A stretch of DNA of 64,000 bases. Origin: Variovorax paradoxus. GTDB taxonomy: Bacteria; Pseudomonadota; Gammaproteobacteria; Burkholderiales; Burkholderiaceae_C. The stretch spans positions 1-64,000 of the forward strand of contig NZ_JAGGNV010000019.1 in NCBI RefSeq assembly GCF_018614955.1, read 5' to 3'. This document shows, piece by piece, positions 1 to 8,600 of the stretch; position 1 is the stretch's first letter, and each line of letters opens with the position of its first letter. The position numbers were made by a program, and so were the translations under genes. Below the pieces are notes generated by a model. The model ran no database searches, was not told where the DNA came from, and saw only the letters and a list, made by a program, of their open reading frames with translations.

Positions 1-18
1 TTCTTCTGATTCAGTGGA

Positions 19-912
19 CTAGCGCCCCGCGAGAGCGCAAACGAAGTTCTGGTGTTTTTCCAACGACGATGTCCACTGCCTGTTGTTCTCGTCAGGCGTG
101 GCAATCGTGCTGATGTAGATGGCGCGGGCCTCTGCGGTCGGTTTGCCTCGCAGCGCCGCTGCGGCTGTCGGCCCACCCAGTAGCTTGTTCGTCTCGCCGT
201 TAGCCCAGACCCGCGGCAAGTCGGCATCCGGCAACGCTGCCAGGCACGAAGCCGCCGAAAGAGCCCCGCGCGACTGATCCAACGCCTCGAAGCGGCGCAT
301 GAAGAGGCCCTTGACCTCACGCAAGCCCGCTACGGAAACCGCAGCCTCCCCGGTGGCGAAGTACTGCTGCACGCCGAACTCGGTGTCCGCTCGCGAACCT
401 GCGCTCACATCGTTCTGCAGGGTTGCGACCACTGCGGAAAATGTTCCGTTGGTGATGGGAATGACGCTCGCCTCGCGACGCTTGTAGCCGAGCGTGAACA
501 TGTCCGTTGCGCCGGTGGACCCGAACCCGAGCTTCAGCCCCAGCGCAGTGCCCGTGCTGAAGATCATTACCTTGTGGGTACCTTTCATATCCGGTGCGGA
601 AGCGGCTTTCCCTGCCGAGGTGACCACACGCGCCGCCTCGCCAGTGGCATACACCTGTCGGATTGCACGGTCGAAGAGCTTTCCGTTGGTCTCGAAGCTA
701 GCCGCCACGGGCGGCACGGCACCGCTGTCAAATCGCGGCCCAACATAGCCCTCGAAACGGTCGTAGCCGATGTTGACACCAGCGGGCTCGGAGCTCACGT
801 CGATGCCGAACGACGTCTTGGTTAGAAAAACCACGTTGTCGCTCGCGCAGCCTGAGACAGCCACCAGCAACACTGTCGTCAAAAGAAAACATGCCAACCG
901 TTGGAGTCGCAT
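19..912 (-). CDS. Predicted lipoprotein of unknown function
   Basis: Encodes about 297 residues with a basic start, a hydrophobic segment and a lipobox ending VSGC, so the mature protein is probably lipidated and membrane anchored. An upstream in-frame start at 942 would overlap the preceding gene. The ATG at 912 is preferred because it lies one base after that gene's stop and has a GGAAGG-like ribosome site inside it. The middle of the protein holds a GTALGLKLGFG-like glycine-rich stretch, but I recognise no family. It is probably co-transcribed and translationally coupled with the small lipoprotein upstream. Function unknown. Confidence 0.7.
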   Translation of the reverse strand: MRLQRLACFLLTTVLLVAVSGCASDNVVFLTKTSFGIDVSSEPAGVNIGYDRFEGYVGPRFDSGAVPPVAASFETNGKLFDRAIRQVYATGEAARVVTSAGKAASAPDMKGTHKVMIFSTGTALGLKLGFGSTGATDMFTLGYKRREASVIPITNGTFSAVVATLQNDVSAGSRADTEFGVQQYFATGEAAVSVAGLREVKGLFMRRFEALDQSRGALSAASCLAALPDADLPRVWANGETNKLLGGPTAAAALRGKPTAEARAIYISTIATPDENNRQWTSSLEKHQNFVCALAGR

Positions 913-913
913 C

Positions 914-1234
914 TCACTGCCCTTCCTTCTCGATCGCGCCAACGCGCGGCAGCCTCACAACGCTGTTGTTGTAGATCGTGGTCAATGTCTGGTCGCCATA
1001 GCCGATCACCACACTACTGTTGTCCGGGGCGCGGTTCAGAACCATCCCGATGCTGCGGGTGCGCACGACGTTCGCGGCAGTTGCTGTTTCATCGGGCGCC
1101 GCAAAGGTGAGCCAAACCAGGCCCGCGACATGCGTGCGCCCCATTTCGTCCACCTGCACAGAAGCGCATCCGGACAGAAATGCACTCAGAGCCAGGGAGA
1201 CGAGGGCACTTGAGCGAGATCGTCGTTTAGGCAT
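914..1234 (-). CDS. Small predicted lipoprotein
   Basis: Encodes 106 residues: a basic N terminus (MPKRRSRSS), a hydrophobic core and a lipobox FLSGC, giving a mature lipoprotein of about 85 residues. No named domain is recognised. It precedes a second lipoprotein gene by one base (TGAGATG arrangement), so the two are likely one transcript and may act together at the cell envelope. The pair sits at the edge of an accessory region with insertion-sequence scraps immediately upstream. Confidence 0.65.
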   Translation of the reverse strand: MPKRRSRSSALVSLALSAFLSGCASVQVDEMGRTHVAGLVWLTFAAPDETATAANVVRTRSIGMVLNRAPDNSSVVIGYGDQTLTTIYNNSVVRLPRVGAIEKEGQ

Positions 1235-1394
1235 TGTTGACTTTTACCCTTCGGCTTCTCCCCGAGAATCCCCACATTTGTGGAGCCGCTCCGTTGCCGA
1301 TAGCGCTACATCGGTTCGCGGCTGACCCAAAACGAGTGCAGTTCAGCCGGCAGCCAGCCGGGGGGCGGATGGCGCCCCCGTTCCACGGCGGCTC

Positions 1395-1500
1395 GATGCC
1401 TCCCCAGAAGCGCACCTCTCCATCCCTTCCAACGTCCGCTACCGCGACGGCGATCGAGTCCCTGTGCACGTCCAACCCAACGTATCAAGCGAAATCAGTC
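1395..1500 (-). pseudogene. IS110-family transposase N-terminal remnant
   Basis: Reading the minus strand from an ATG at 1500 gives MTDFA, a TGA stop, then YVGLDVHRDSIAVAVADVG followed by RDGEVRFWGGI. This is the conserved start of IS110-family (DEDD) transposases, including the first catalytic Asp in GLDVH. The match ends near 1395 and the rest of the transposase is absent. Both the internal stop and the missing body mark it as a dead fragment. Confidence 0.7.
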
Positions 1501-1552
1501 ATGGCTGCCCCCAGGTGAACGCGCGGCGACGATGCCGCGCAGGCACGGTCAT

Positions 1553-1750
1553 ACCATCTGGCTGTTCGCGGGATCACTACGAGCCGGTCAGCGCGCCGCG
1601 GCCGTCATGAGCTTGATCCAGTCAGCGAAGCTCAACAGGCACGAGCCGCACGCGTACCTCAGCGACATCCTTGAGCGGCTACCAACTCAGCTGGCCAGTC
1701 GCGTCGCCGAGCTGTTGCCACATCGCTGGCAACCAACAGCGGTACGCTGA
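1553..1750 (+). pseudogene. IS66-family transposase C-terminal remnant
   Basis: The plus-strand frame reads IWLFAGSLRAGQRAAAVMSL and continues with a LPTQLASRVAELLPHRWQP tail ending in a stop at 1750. This is the conserved C-terminal part of the IS66 TnpC transposase. No catalytic core is present upstream, where the sequence changes to an IS110 scrap on the other strand. The fragment is a relic of an older insertion. Confidence 0.75.
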
Positions 1751-1893
1751 CCAAAGGACCGGCGTCAAGACGGGATCACCGCGCGCTTACGGAACTGGCC
1801 AAAAGAAGACGTATGAAGTGAAGGCAGGACTGCCTTTCCCGCTTGGTGCGAGCGCGAGTAGGAGTTTCTTGGTAGAGGTGACACTCCATATCG

Positions 1894-2607
1894 TCAAGCA
1901 ACGGCGCGTAGCTTCGGCCCCGCAGCCGGTCCTTGAAGCAAGTCCAGAAGAGCCATGCGAGCCTCGATATGAGGACAGTGGAGTTCAAGAACCTCAACCC
2001 GCAGTTGGCGCAAGTAGATAGACGCCGAGAACACGGTCACCTCCTTGCCATCAATCACGGCGGTTGTGAGAGGCTGCACCGCATCCTGCGCCAGCGGCAG
2101 CCAGAAACACAGGATGCGCTGGACAGGATGCTTGACGAGGAAGTCCTCAGGCGGTGGGTAGTCAAGCTTGATCTTCGCTGCACTAGCGGGCATTTTGTCG
2201 TTGTTGCCAAAAAACGCTTTCCACCGCGCTTTGGCGACAGCTTCGACCTTGCTGTCCGACGCACCGATCGCCAACGACTTTTCGCCCAACGAGTGCGCCG
2301 ACCAGTTCTTGATCTCAACCTGCGCCAACCTGTCGGTTCCGAGCTGCACCCAAGCATCGAGCCAGTTGCCCTTGCTGCGCTTGCCTTCGATGCGCTCAGC
2401 TCCCCTTCTGGGCTTGCCCTCAAGAAGCTTGCATGGGACAGACGGAGTTTGGCGGTTCAGGCAGTGGAACAGAAGTCCCAGGAGCAGTTCTTCGCCGATG
2501 ACGCCCGTGATTGCGGATACGCGAGCTCCGCGCTGTTTGCTCTTGAATTCAGCATCCTCCTTGTCATCGTAAAAGCGTAGGAGGGCCGTTCGCTGGAAAG
2601 AGATCAT
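1894..2607 (-). CDS. Hypothetical protein with PD-(D/E)XK-like motif
   Basis: Encodes 237 residues from the ATG at 2607; longer in-frame extensions run into hsdM remnant sequence and are rejected. The protein has a helix with paired acids (GEELLLGLL, E39/E40), then LDAWV (D84) and VEIKNW (E98-x-K100). The order E...D...ExK is that of PD-(D/E)XK nucleases. It lies directly downstream of hsdM and mcrC sequences in the same orientation, which fits a restriction or defence role. I do not recognise a named family; the nuclease idea is inference from motif and context. Confidence 0.6.
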   Translation of the reverse strand: MISFQRTALLRFYDDKEDAEFKSKQRGARVSAITGVIGEELLLGLLFHCLNRQTPSVPCKLLEGKPRRGAERIEGKRSKGNWLDAWVQLGTDRLAQVEIKNWSAHSLGEKSLAIGASDSKVEAVAKARWKAFFGNNDKMPASAAKIKLDYPPPEDFLVKHPVQRILCFWLPLAQDAVQPLTTAVIDGKEVTVFSASIYLRQLRVEVLELHCPHIEARMALLDLLQGPAAGPKLRAVA

Positions 2608-2659
2608 GTCGTGCGGACTAGGTTGGCGTCGAAGTGTCAGGCGGCGGTTCTGAGGTTCT

Positions 2660-2930
2660 GACAATGCTGTGCGGTGTATATAACTGTCCACCCCACTTGC
2701 CCTTCGCGCTAGCGAACATGCCGAGGAAGTATTCGTAGATCTCCCAGAGTAAGTCGCGCGTCTGAGCGGCGTCCTGTCCGAAGCCGATGGTGGACACCAA
2801 GTCACCAGTCGCTGGGCTTGCAGTCGGGCAACTTGGTACGGGCAGAGCGTTTATCGAGGATTCCTTTGAGCTTGGGGTTCTCGACCCTGGAAAATTGCGA
2901 GGCCGTGGCAACGGATAGGTCCACGCCGCT
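2660..2930 (-). pseudogene. hsdM: hsdM (type I DNA methyltransferase) remnant, frameshifted
   Basis: Two adjacent minus-strand frames together read as part of a type I modification subunit. The first (about 2930-2803) contains SRVENPKLKGILDKR; the second (about 2800-2660) contains DLLWEIYEYFLGMFASAKGK followed by GGQLYTP. The Y-EYFL and GGQFYTP-like motifs are typical of the HsdM N-terminal helical domain just before the SAM-binding domain. A shift near 2801 separates the frames, and the methyltransferase catalytic domain is missing. It abuts the mcrC stop at 2929. Confidence 0.65.
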
Positions 2931-4227
2931 AGCCGGGCCAAGTCGTTCGCAGAAACGGAAAGTGAGCATCCTGCGGCACGACCAATCCTTCCGTTTCATC
3001 GTCCAAATTGAAAGGGAGGACCCACAGGCGCAATTCTTGCCCATGGTTTCCTTCTTTGCGCGTGGCCATCGAAAACGCCACCAAGGGCTCTGTAAACGAT
3101 GACCATCGCGGATAGATCAGAGCAAGCTGACCTGCCCCTGCTCGGTAGGTATGCCCGTACGCAAACATCTGGTAGAAGTCGCCTTCGCTCAAGCCGTACT
3201 TCTTCGAAGGTACGCTCCTGTCAATTCTTTTCCACTTCGTGTCCATGACCCACGTGCCCCCACCTTGCTGCACAAGAATGTCCGGCCGCAACTGGAACAT
3301 GCTGGAGCCGTTGTGCATGCACAAGGACATGAAGCGCGCCTGAGCCTTCAACTTGGCGTCCTGCATCAGCTGGCGACGCAGCCATCCCGCGACATAGTTC
3401 TCAAACAAGCGCTCCATCGGAAAGAGAAGACACATGCCGTTGCTCTCGCCCGAAACGGCCAGTGGCATCGCGTCGCCCAACACCAACTGGCACCATGGCT
3501 TGACGCCCTGGTAGTGAGCCATGTTCCGGTCGATGCGCCACACGCGAAAATCGGCGGCAACGTCGCGACATTCCGGAACGTCCTTAAGAAGCACGCACAA
3601 CTCGTTCGCTAAGCGCCAGCTTTCTGCGTTGTGTGTTGCGGCAAGCACGCGAGCGACCGCACACTTCAGCAGCCTGTTCTCCGCACGATCGGGAGAAAAG
3701 ATGTCGTGGCGGATGTGAAAAAAATGCTGGCGTCCGGGAGGCTGCCGCATCTGAGCTACGACATTGAGCTGGCCACGCATGAACCGCTGCTCCTCCTCGA
3801 CTCGTTGATAGTCGAAGCGCACGCCACGCTTTGTCAGGCGTTCAAGCGCGTCGATAAACCTTGCCATGACCCATTCGGTCAATGGCACGTCGAACTTCTC
3901 GAGATCTGCGACTCCCGCCTCTCGTGTGGGCAATTCCAACGCCGACGCAATCAACTTACACAGCAATGCCCGGCTTTTTCGCACGCAATCTTCCGCTTCA
4001 ACGTGCTTGGGGAGAATCTCCAGTTGAGTCCCACAAGGTGTCTGCACTACTCCCACATAGTTGTCCAGCTTCAGCCATCGTCTGCCTTCGACCTGTAGGA
4101 GCGTTGCGCCGCCACGGGCAACCGATTCGTTTAAGGTGCACAGATGATCGAACGCACTGACCGAGACCTGCGCGCAGTCGAGCGACGTCGACACCGGTTC
4201 GGTAGTCAGCCTTGCATACTCGCGCAC
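2929..4227 (-). CDS. mcrC: McrC-type restriction endonuclease subunit (5' end displaced by IS)
   Basis: Encodes 432 residues from a GTG at 4227. The N terminus reads REYARL, typical of McrC. The C-terminal half carries a PD-(D/E)XK nuclease core, with FQLRPDILV followed by VMDTKWKRID (D...D-x-K). McrC is the nuclease partner of the McrB NTPase, which cuts modified DNA. The ISAzo13 element ends five bases upstream and has removed the original start: joining the flanks gives GTG-AGC-ACG-CTC-ATT-ACG before the present GTG, overlapping the mcrB stop. The residual GTG has no clear ribosome site, so expression is doubtful although the body is intact. Confidence 0.85.
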   Translation of the reverse strand: MREYARLTTEPVSTSLDCAQVSVSAFDHLCTLNESVARGGATLLQVEGRRWLKLDNYVGVVQTPCGTQLEILPKHVEAEDCVRKSRALLCKLIASALELPTREAGVADLEKFDVPLTEWVMARFIDALERLTKRGVRFDYQRVEEEQRFMRGQLNVVAQMRQPPGRQHFFHIRHDIFSPDRAENRLLKCAVARVLAATHNAESWRLANELCVLLKDVPECRDVAADFRVWRIDRNMAHYQGVKPWCQLVLGDAMPLAVSGESNGMCLLFPMERLFENYVAGWLRRQLMQDAKLKAQARFMSLCMHNGSSMFQLRPDILVQQGGGTWVMDTKWKRIDRSVPSKKYGLSEGDFYQMFAYGHTYRAGAGQLALIYPRWSSFTEPLVAFSMATRKEGNHGQELRLWVLPFNLDDETEGLVVPQDAHFPFLRTTWPG

Positions 4228-4232
4228 CGTAA

Positions 4233-5552
4233 GGCATCAAGCAAAAATAACTTGAACAATCAAAATTTGCCGCGAATTCCATGCGGCTTGATTTTGTAAT
4301 TCCATTCGCCATGAAACTTGTCCCGCTCGATGGACACGCCTGCGAGTTCTTCGTCGGTGACTTTGACCCCGGCGGCGTACGTGTTCTCGTCGAGTTCAGC
4401 GCGGATACGCAGACCGTCTTGCGTAGTCACGCTGCCGATCAAATTCACGACGACCTGGCGGCTGAGCAGCGGGCGCCCTCTCCAGTTGTTGGTGATGTGG
4501 CAGAACATTCGATGTTCGATCTTGTTCCATTTGCTGGTGCCGGGCGGGAAGTGGCAGACCTGCACCGTCAATCCCAGTTCGTCGGCGAGTTGCTGCAACT
4601 GCAATCGCCACAGGCGCACCCGATAGCCGTTGCTGCCGCCGCAATCAGCGGTGATCAACAGACGCCGCGCGCTTGCATAGAGAGGCCGGCCCATCTCCAG
4701 CCACCAGCGCCGAATGGTTTGCACCGCGAATTCGGCCGTGTCGTGGTCGATGCCCACGCCGACCCAGCCTTCGTTGGCCGTGACGTCGTAGACCCCATAG
4801 GGCGCAACCTTGCCCAGTTGCTCGTCGATAAAGTCGTGGGTGCGAACCTCTTCGGGTTGGCCGGCCGGCTGCCACTCTTGCCCGGCATTCTTGAAGTCCC
4901 CGATCAACTCCTTCTTCTTCGTGTCCACCGAGATCACCGGTTGGCCTTGCCGCTGGCACTGCGCCACGGCCACAGCAATGTGGCGAAACTGCGCGTCCCG
5001 GTCCGGATGCTGGGCGCCTTCGCGGGTCTTGCGCACGGACTGCAGGCTGTAGTGCATCTGGGCCAGCAGATCGCACACAGTGCGTTGGCTCACCTGATGA
5101 CCTTGCCGGTTCAACTCTTGCGCCAAGCGCGTCGTACTCTTGCAGGTCCAGCGCAGCGGCGACATTGGATCGCCCCTGGTGGTCGGCTCGACCAGCGCAT
5201 CCAGATCTCGAAGCAGGGTGGGATCTCCGCTCGCCAGAGGCTTGCGACCACCGCCGGGCGCTCGAACACGACCCCTTTCCAACTCGGGTGTCACAACGAA
5301 CCGTGCGGCGGCTTCATCAAGTTCGGCCAGCCCCGCATACACCGTCGTGCGCGACACGCCCACGGCCTTCGCTACGACACTGACTCCGCCACGCCCGAGG
5401 CTGCGAGCTTCAGTGGCGACCCACAGACGCAAAGTCGCCTCATCGAGTCGACCCGCAAGGGCACGGTACTTGGCTTCGATCGTTTGCGCTATCTCCACCC
5501 AGCAATCATATGACGACGACTTGAAGTGTCCAAGTTATTTATGCTAGGTGCC
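4233..5552 (-). mobile_element. ISAzo13-family insertion sequence, complete
   Basis: An element of about 1320 bp with imperfect 26-bp terminal inverted repeats: left 4233-4258, right 5527-5552, matching at 22 of 26 positions and both starting GGCA. It is flanked by a 3-bp direct repeat TAA at 4230-4232 and 5553-5555. One transposase gene fills the inside. Joining the flanks after removing the element and one TAA restores an overlapping mcrB-mcrC junction, which supports these exact ends. Confidence 0.85.
4260..5498 (-). CDS. ISAzo13-family DDE transposase
   Basis: Encodes 412 residues. An N-terminal helix-turn-helix (VVAKAVGVSRTTVYAGL) precedes a DDE core with ISVDTKKKELIG (first Asp), ITADCGGSNGYR (second Asp) and FPPGTSKWNKIEHRMF (Glu), the signature of the ISAzo13 group. 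It is full length with no internal stop, so the element may still move. It carries no passenger gene and is bounded by the inverted repeats described for the element. Confidence 0.92.
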   Translation of the reverse strand: MEIAQTIEAKYRALAGRLDEATLRLWVATEARSLGRGGVSVVAKAVGVSRTTVYAGLAELDEAAARFVVTPELERGRVRAPGGGRKPLASGDPTLLRDLDALVEPTTRGDPMSPLRWTCKSTTRLAQELNRQGHQVSQRTVCDLLAQMHYSLQSVRKTREGAQHPDRDAQFRHIAVAVAQCQRQGQPVISVDTKKKELIGDFKNAGQEWQPAGQPEEVRTHDFIDEQLGKVAPYGVYDVTANEGWVGVGIDHDTAEFAVQTIRRWWLEMGRPLYASARRLLITADCGGSNGYRVRLWRLQLQQLADELGLTVQVCHFPPGTSKWNKIEHRMFCHITNNWRGRPLLSRQVVVNLIGSVTTQDGLRIRAELDENTYAAGVKVTDEELAGVSIERDKFHGEWNYKIKPHGIRGKF

Positions 5553-5564
5553 TAATGAGCGTGC

Positions 5565-7340
5565 TCACGCCGCTGTGGCCTTATTCAGCTGATCCAGAAT
5601 TGCCTTCCCCAATGCGCGCGTGTTGAGCTCCCTGCCGGTCCCATACGTAAGGGGCACACCTAGATCTTGCGCTGCCGAGCGCAGAACGGGTCTTGCCGGC
5701 TCTATCCGGATGCCATCTTTGAAAACTTCGATCGTCTCGCTCGCAAGCTGCCTGATCTGAAAGCCGTCGTGATCGGCCCAGCGTAGTACGGCGGTGGGAC
5801 TTGCGATGACCTTGTGATCGACGATCCCGAGATACGCCTCCAGACGGTCGAAGGCGTCATCGTTGATACACCAGGGAAGCTGATGGCCCGCTACGTTGAC
5901 GCCCTGGCCGAAAAGCGCATCAAGGTCTTGACCGCGCTGAAACACGAAGCGGTCGCCGCCGCCCTTGGCCTCAGGCTTGCGGTGATCGTTGAGAACCCAC
6001 TGGATGCGTTGCCAGTCTTCGAAGAAGTACTCTTGGAGGAGCGGCATAACCTGGTTTCGAAAAATGAGAGCTAAGCGATCAAGGCTTGGGTCCTCCCGCA
6101 GAGCCATGAAATAGGCGTGACCCAGGCAATGATCACGATCTAGCAACGCTTCGATTCGCGCATTCATCACTTCCAGCATTTGATCGATTGCAAGCTCACC
6201 GACGTGAACGCCCTTTAAAAGAGACGCACGCGGCAGCATCTCCCTGAACACAAACCGCCTCCGGAGCGCAATGTCCATTCCTGAAAGCGAGCGATCAGCG
6301 GTGTTCATGGTCCCAACAAGGTAGACGTTATCAGGCACGCTGAAAGGCTTCTTGGAGTATGGTAGATCTACGCTCAACGCTTCGGCTGCCCCCTCTCGCT
6401 TGGACGTCTCAATCAGCGTAATGAGCTCGCCGAAAATTCGAGAAACGTTGCCTCTGTTGATCTCGTCGATCACGAGAACAAAGGGTTTCCGAGCTGTGGA
6501 GGGTAGTTCGGCCGCAATTGGCTTGCACTCGGATTTCTCCAGGTAGGACAGCAGATCGCCCCAGGTCAGACGATCCATCGCATAGACCGTCTTCAGAGTG
6601 AACTGCCTGTTATCGTTGAGAGGCTGAATGGGAAGTTCAAGGTCGCGGTAGAGCCACTTCACTGGCCGCACGTGCTTGTAGTCCTTGTGTACACCGGTAG
6701 GCGGCTCTTGCTGGAACGAATATTCGCCTGTCACTACGCCGACCGCACCGATCTCGTCGGCAGAGTGGATGCACAAGAGGATGTCGCCCACTGAGACTTC
6801 TTCTGCAAAGTAGCGCAACGTGCCCTTGTCACCCTTGCCTAGCGACTTGTAGTAGTCGTTCGTCTCCAGATCAAGTTTTAGATCGCCCGTTTGGCCCCAG
6901 CCGATGCGTGCCTCGTCATGGCCCAGACAGTAAGTCTTGCTTGGTGTGACCCCCGTGCCGTCGATCGAGATCTTCCAGATGCGCGGATGACTGCGTACGC
7001 TCCAGGCAGGCTGGACCGCAGAGACGCGCGCGTCGTCGCACAAGCGCTTGAACACGCCAGCCTCAACCACATAAGACAGGCCTTTCTCTTCATCGCTAAC
7101 TGCCCGCAGTCCCTCGACAAAGTCTTCGTAGCTGAAGCTCTGGTGAAAGGTCACGAACCGGATGCGCTCTTGCTTGAACAGCTCGTCGAATCGACGCTTT
7201 CGCACGGTGCGATCGGCTGTCGTCGCGACCAATTCGGGATCAAGAATCTCCAACGTCCGGTCGATCGTAGAGTAGGTCTTTCCCGTGCCGGGTGGACCAA
7301 AGAGAATCTGATTCAGCGGGGCGTCGACACGGGAGGACAT
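5565..7340 (-). CDS. mcrB: McrB-type AAA+ NTPase with internal EVE/PUA-like domain
   Basis: Encodes 591 residues from an ATG at 7340 with an AGGAGA ribosome site 10 bases upstream. Walker A GPPGTGKT is at residues 15-22, Walker B VLVIDEINRGN around D292/E293, and the sensor GTMNTADRS follows, all typical of McrB NTPases. Instead of an N-terminal DNA-binding domain, residues about 117-235 form an insert with IWKIS, IGWGQTGDL, VGDILLCIHSADEIGAVGVV and YKHVRPVKWL. This resembles EVE/PUA-like domains that read modified bases. It is the motor and specificity subunit of a modification-dependent restriction system with McrC. Its TGA stop once overlapped the mcrC GTG. Confidence 0.88.
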   Translation of the reverse strand: MSSRVDAPLNQILFGPPGTGKTYSTIDRTLEILDPELVATTADRTVRKRRFDELFKQERIRFVTFHQSFSYEDFVEGLRAVSDEEKGLSYVVEAGVFKRLCDDARVSAVQPAWSVRSHPRIWKISIDGTGVTPSKTYCLGHDEARIGWGQTGDLKLDLETNDYYKSLGKGDKGTLRYFAEEVSVGDILLCIHSADEIGAVGVVTGEYSFQQEPPTGVHKDYKHVRPVKWLYRDLELPIQPLNDNRQFTLKTVYAMDRLTWGDLLSYLEKSECKPIAAELPSTARKPFVLVIDEINRGNVSRIFGELITLIETSKREGAAEALSVDLPYSKKPFSVPDNVYLVGTMNTADRSLSGMDIALRRRFVFREMLPRASLLKGVHVGELAIDQMLEVMNARIEALLDRDHCLGHAYFMALREDPSLDRLALIFRNQVMPLLQEYFFEDWQRIQWVLNDHRKPEAKGGGDRFVFQRGQDLDALFGQGVNVAGHQLPWCINDDAFDRLEAYLGIVDHKVIASPTAVLRWADHDGFQIRQLASETIEVFKDGIRIEPARPVLRSAAQDLGVPLTYGTGRELNTRALGKAILDQLNKATAA

Positions 7341-7685
7341 GGACGAGTTTTCTCCTAGTTCTTTGGGGCCATCGGTGCGCGCTTCGTCCGCTACTCATGC
7401 TCGTATAGCGAGGGCATCGCTGGGGTCCTGGAGATTATCCGCGGAAGATCGGCGCCGCGACCTCCTCGTACAGTTGTCTTGACCCGGCTTCTCCTGTCAT
7501 CGAGTACTTTAGGCGCTCACGCCGCTGAAAGATTGAAGCGTCGTTGAAAGAGTTCAACGTTGGCGGGCCGACGCAACCTCAAAGAGTAGTCATCACCGTT
7601 GATGGCAATGGGCCGCAGAAGGGTTGTGAATCCCGACCGGTAGCGTTACCTTCCTGATTGGGAGATGGATGCTCAGGAGCACACG
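7341..7685. other. Intergenic region, no gene seen
   Basis: About 345 bases between divergent mcrB and the membrane-protein gene. The mcrB ribosome site lies at 7351-7356. No open frame with a recognisable product, no insertion-sequence end and no RNA gene were seen. It presumably holds the two promoters. Confidence 0.5.
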
Positions 7686-8468
7686 ATGTCCGACCAAAGA
7701 CTTGATGCCGAAAGCGAGCGCAACTCAGAGGGGAAGTCCGGTGAAAAAGAGAAGCTAGACTGGCGACGCGCGGTCTTCCTTTTGCTGGTCTGTTCAGTCG
7801 CACTGGCACTAATCTATGGCGCGCCTACCGTCGCCTATAACAAGGTCGGCATCACTACGGCGACGGAGTGGGAGAGGTACTTCCTGCTTCCAGATGCTTC
7901 CGAGCAGACGTTCTACCGATGCAAGACGTTGGCAGAGCCGGCTTCCAAGAGCAGCGCAGTGGCCTGCCGGGAGTTCTCCGACCTCGAGATTCGCGCGCTC
8001 AACGATGCCGAGCAGCAACTGACGAAGCTGGGAAATGCGCAATTGGGAGTGGCCAGGGCATTCTTCGGATGGCAATACCTCGCCACCTTGGCCGGGTTGA
8101 TAGCCGGTAGTTTGAGCGCGGCTGCTCTCCTTGCGATTTCTCTGTATGGCTGGCAAACAGCCCCGCTCTGGGCCAGGTCGTTCTTTATCGTCTGCTCTGC
8201 TTCAGCAGCATTCTGGCTTGCAGTTCCTCAGCTGTACCAGTACGACCCCAATCTAGCCGCGGCTCAGAAGCGGCACGGGGTCGCAGCAACGACGGTCTGG
8301 CAAATCAAAGCTGTTCGCGCCACAGGACGAGACTCGCAGGGAGGGTGGGTCGAACCGCAAAAATTCATCCATACGGTCTCCGCCCGCGTACCGGAGGTGG
8401 CGCTCGGCCTTGCATTCGACCAATCAAAGGCCGTACCGCAGAAGCTCGAAAAGCCTGCAGGGGTTTGA
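7686..8468 (+). CDS. Predicted membrane protein of unknown function
   Basis: Encodes 260 residues from the ATG at 7686, which has AGGAG six bases upstream; an in-frame ATG at 7665 is an alternative. A charged, low-complexity N terminus is followed by a membrane helix (AVFLLLVCSVALALIYGA), a polar loop of about 80 residues, then two more hydrophobic segments (LATLAGLIAGSLSAAALLAI and FFIVCSASAAFWLAV). The soluble C-terminal tail has no recognised domain. It lies in the accessory island next to the McrBC genes; no function can be assigned. Confidence 0.6.
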   Translation: MSDQRLDAESERNSEGKSGEKEKLDWRRAVFLLLVCSVALALIYGAPTVAYNKVGITTATEWERYFLLPDASEQTFYRCKTLAEPASKSSAVACREFSDLEIRALNDAEQQLTKLGNAQLGVARAFFGWQYLATLAGLIAGSLSAAALLAISLYGWQTAPLWARSFFIVCSASAAFWLAVPQLYQYDPNLAAAQKRHGVAATTVWQIKAVRATGRDSQGGWVEPQKFIHTVSARVPEVALGLAFDQSKAVPQKLEKPAGV

Positions 8469-8600
8469 GTGACTTGAGCTGCTGGCGCCAGCCTGGCCAG
8501 TCATTAACGGGGCGTAAGCCCGCTTGAACTGAGAGTGGCGCCAGGCCCCTAGGGATCGTCTCGGGTAGCGTAGTTAGCCCCTCGCGCAGAGCGCTGGGGA

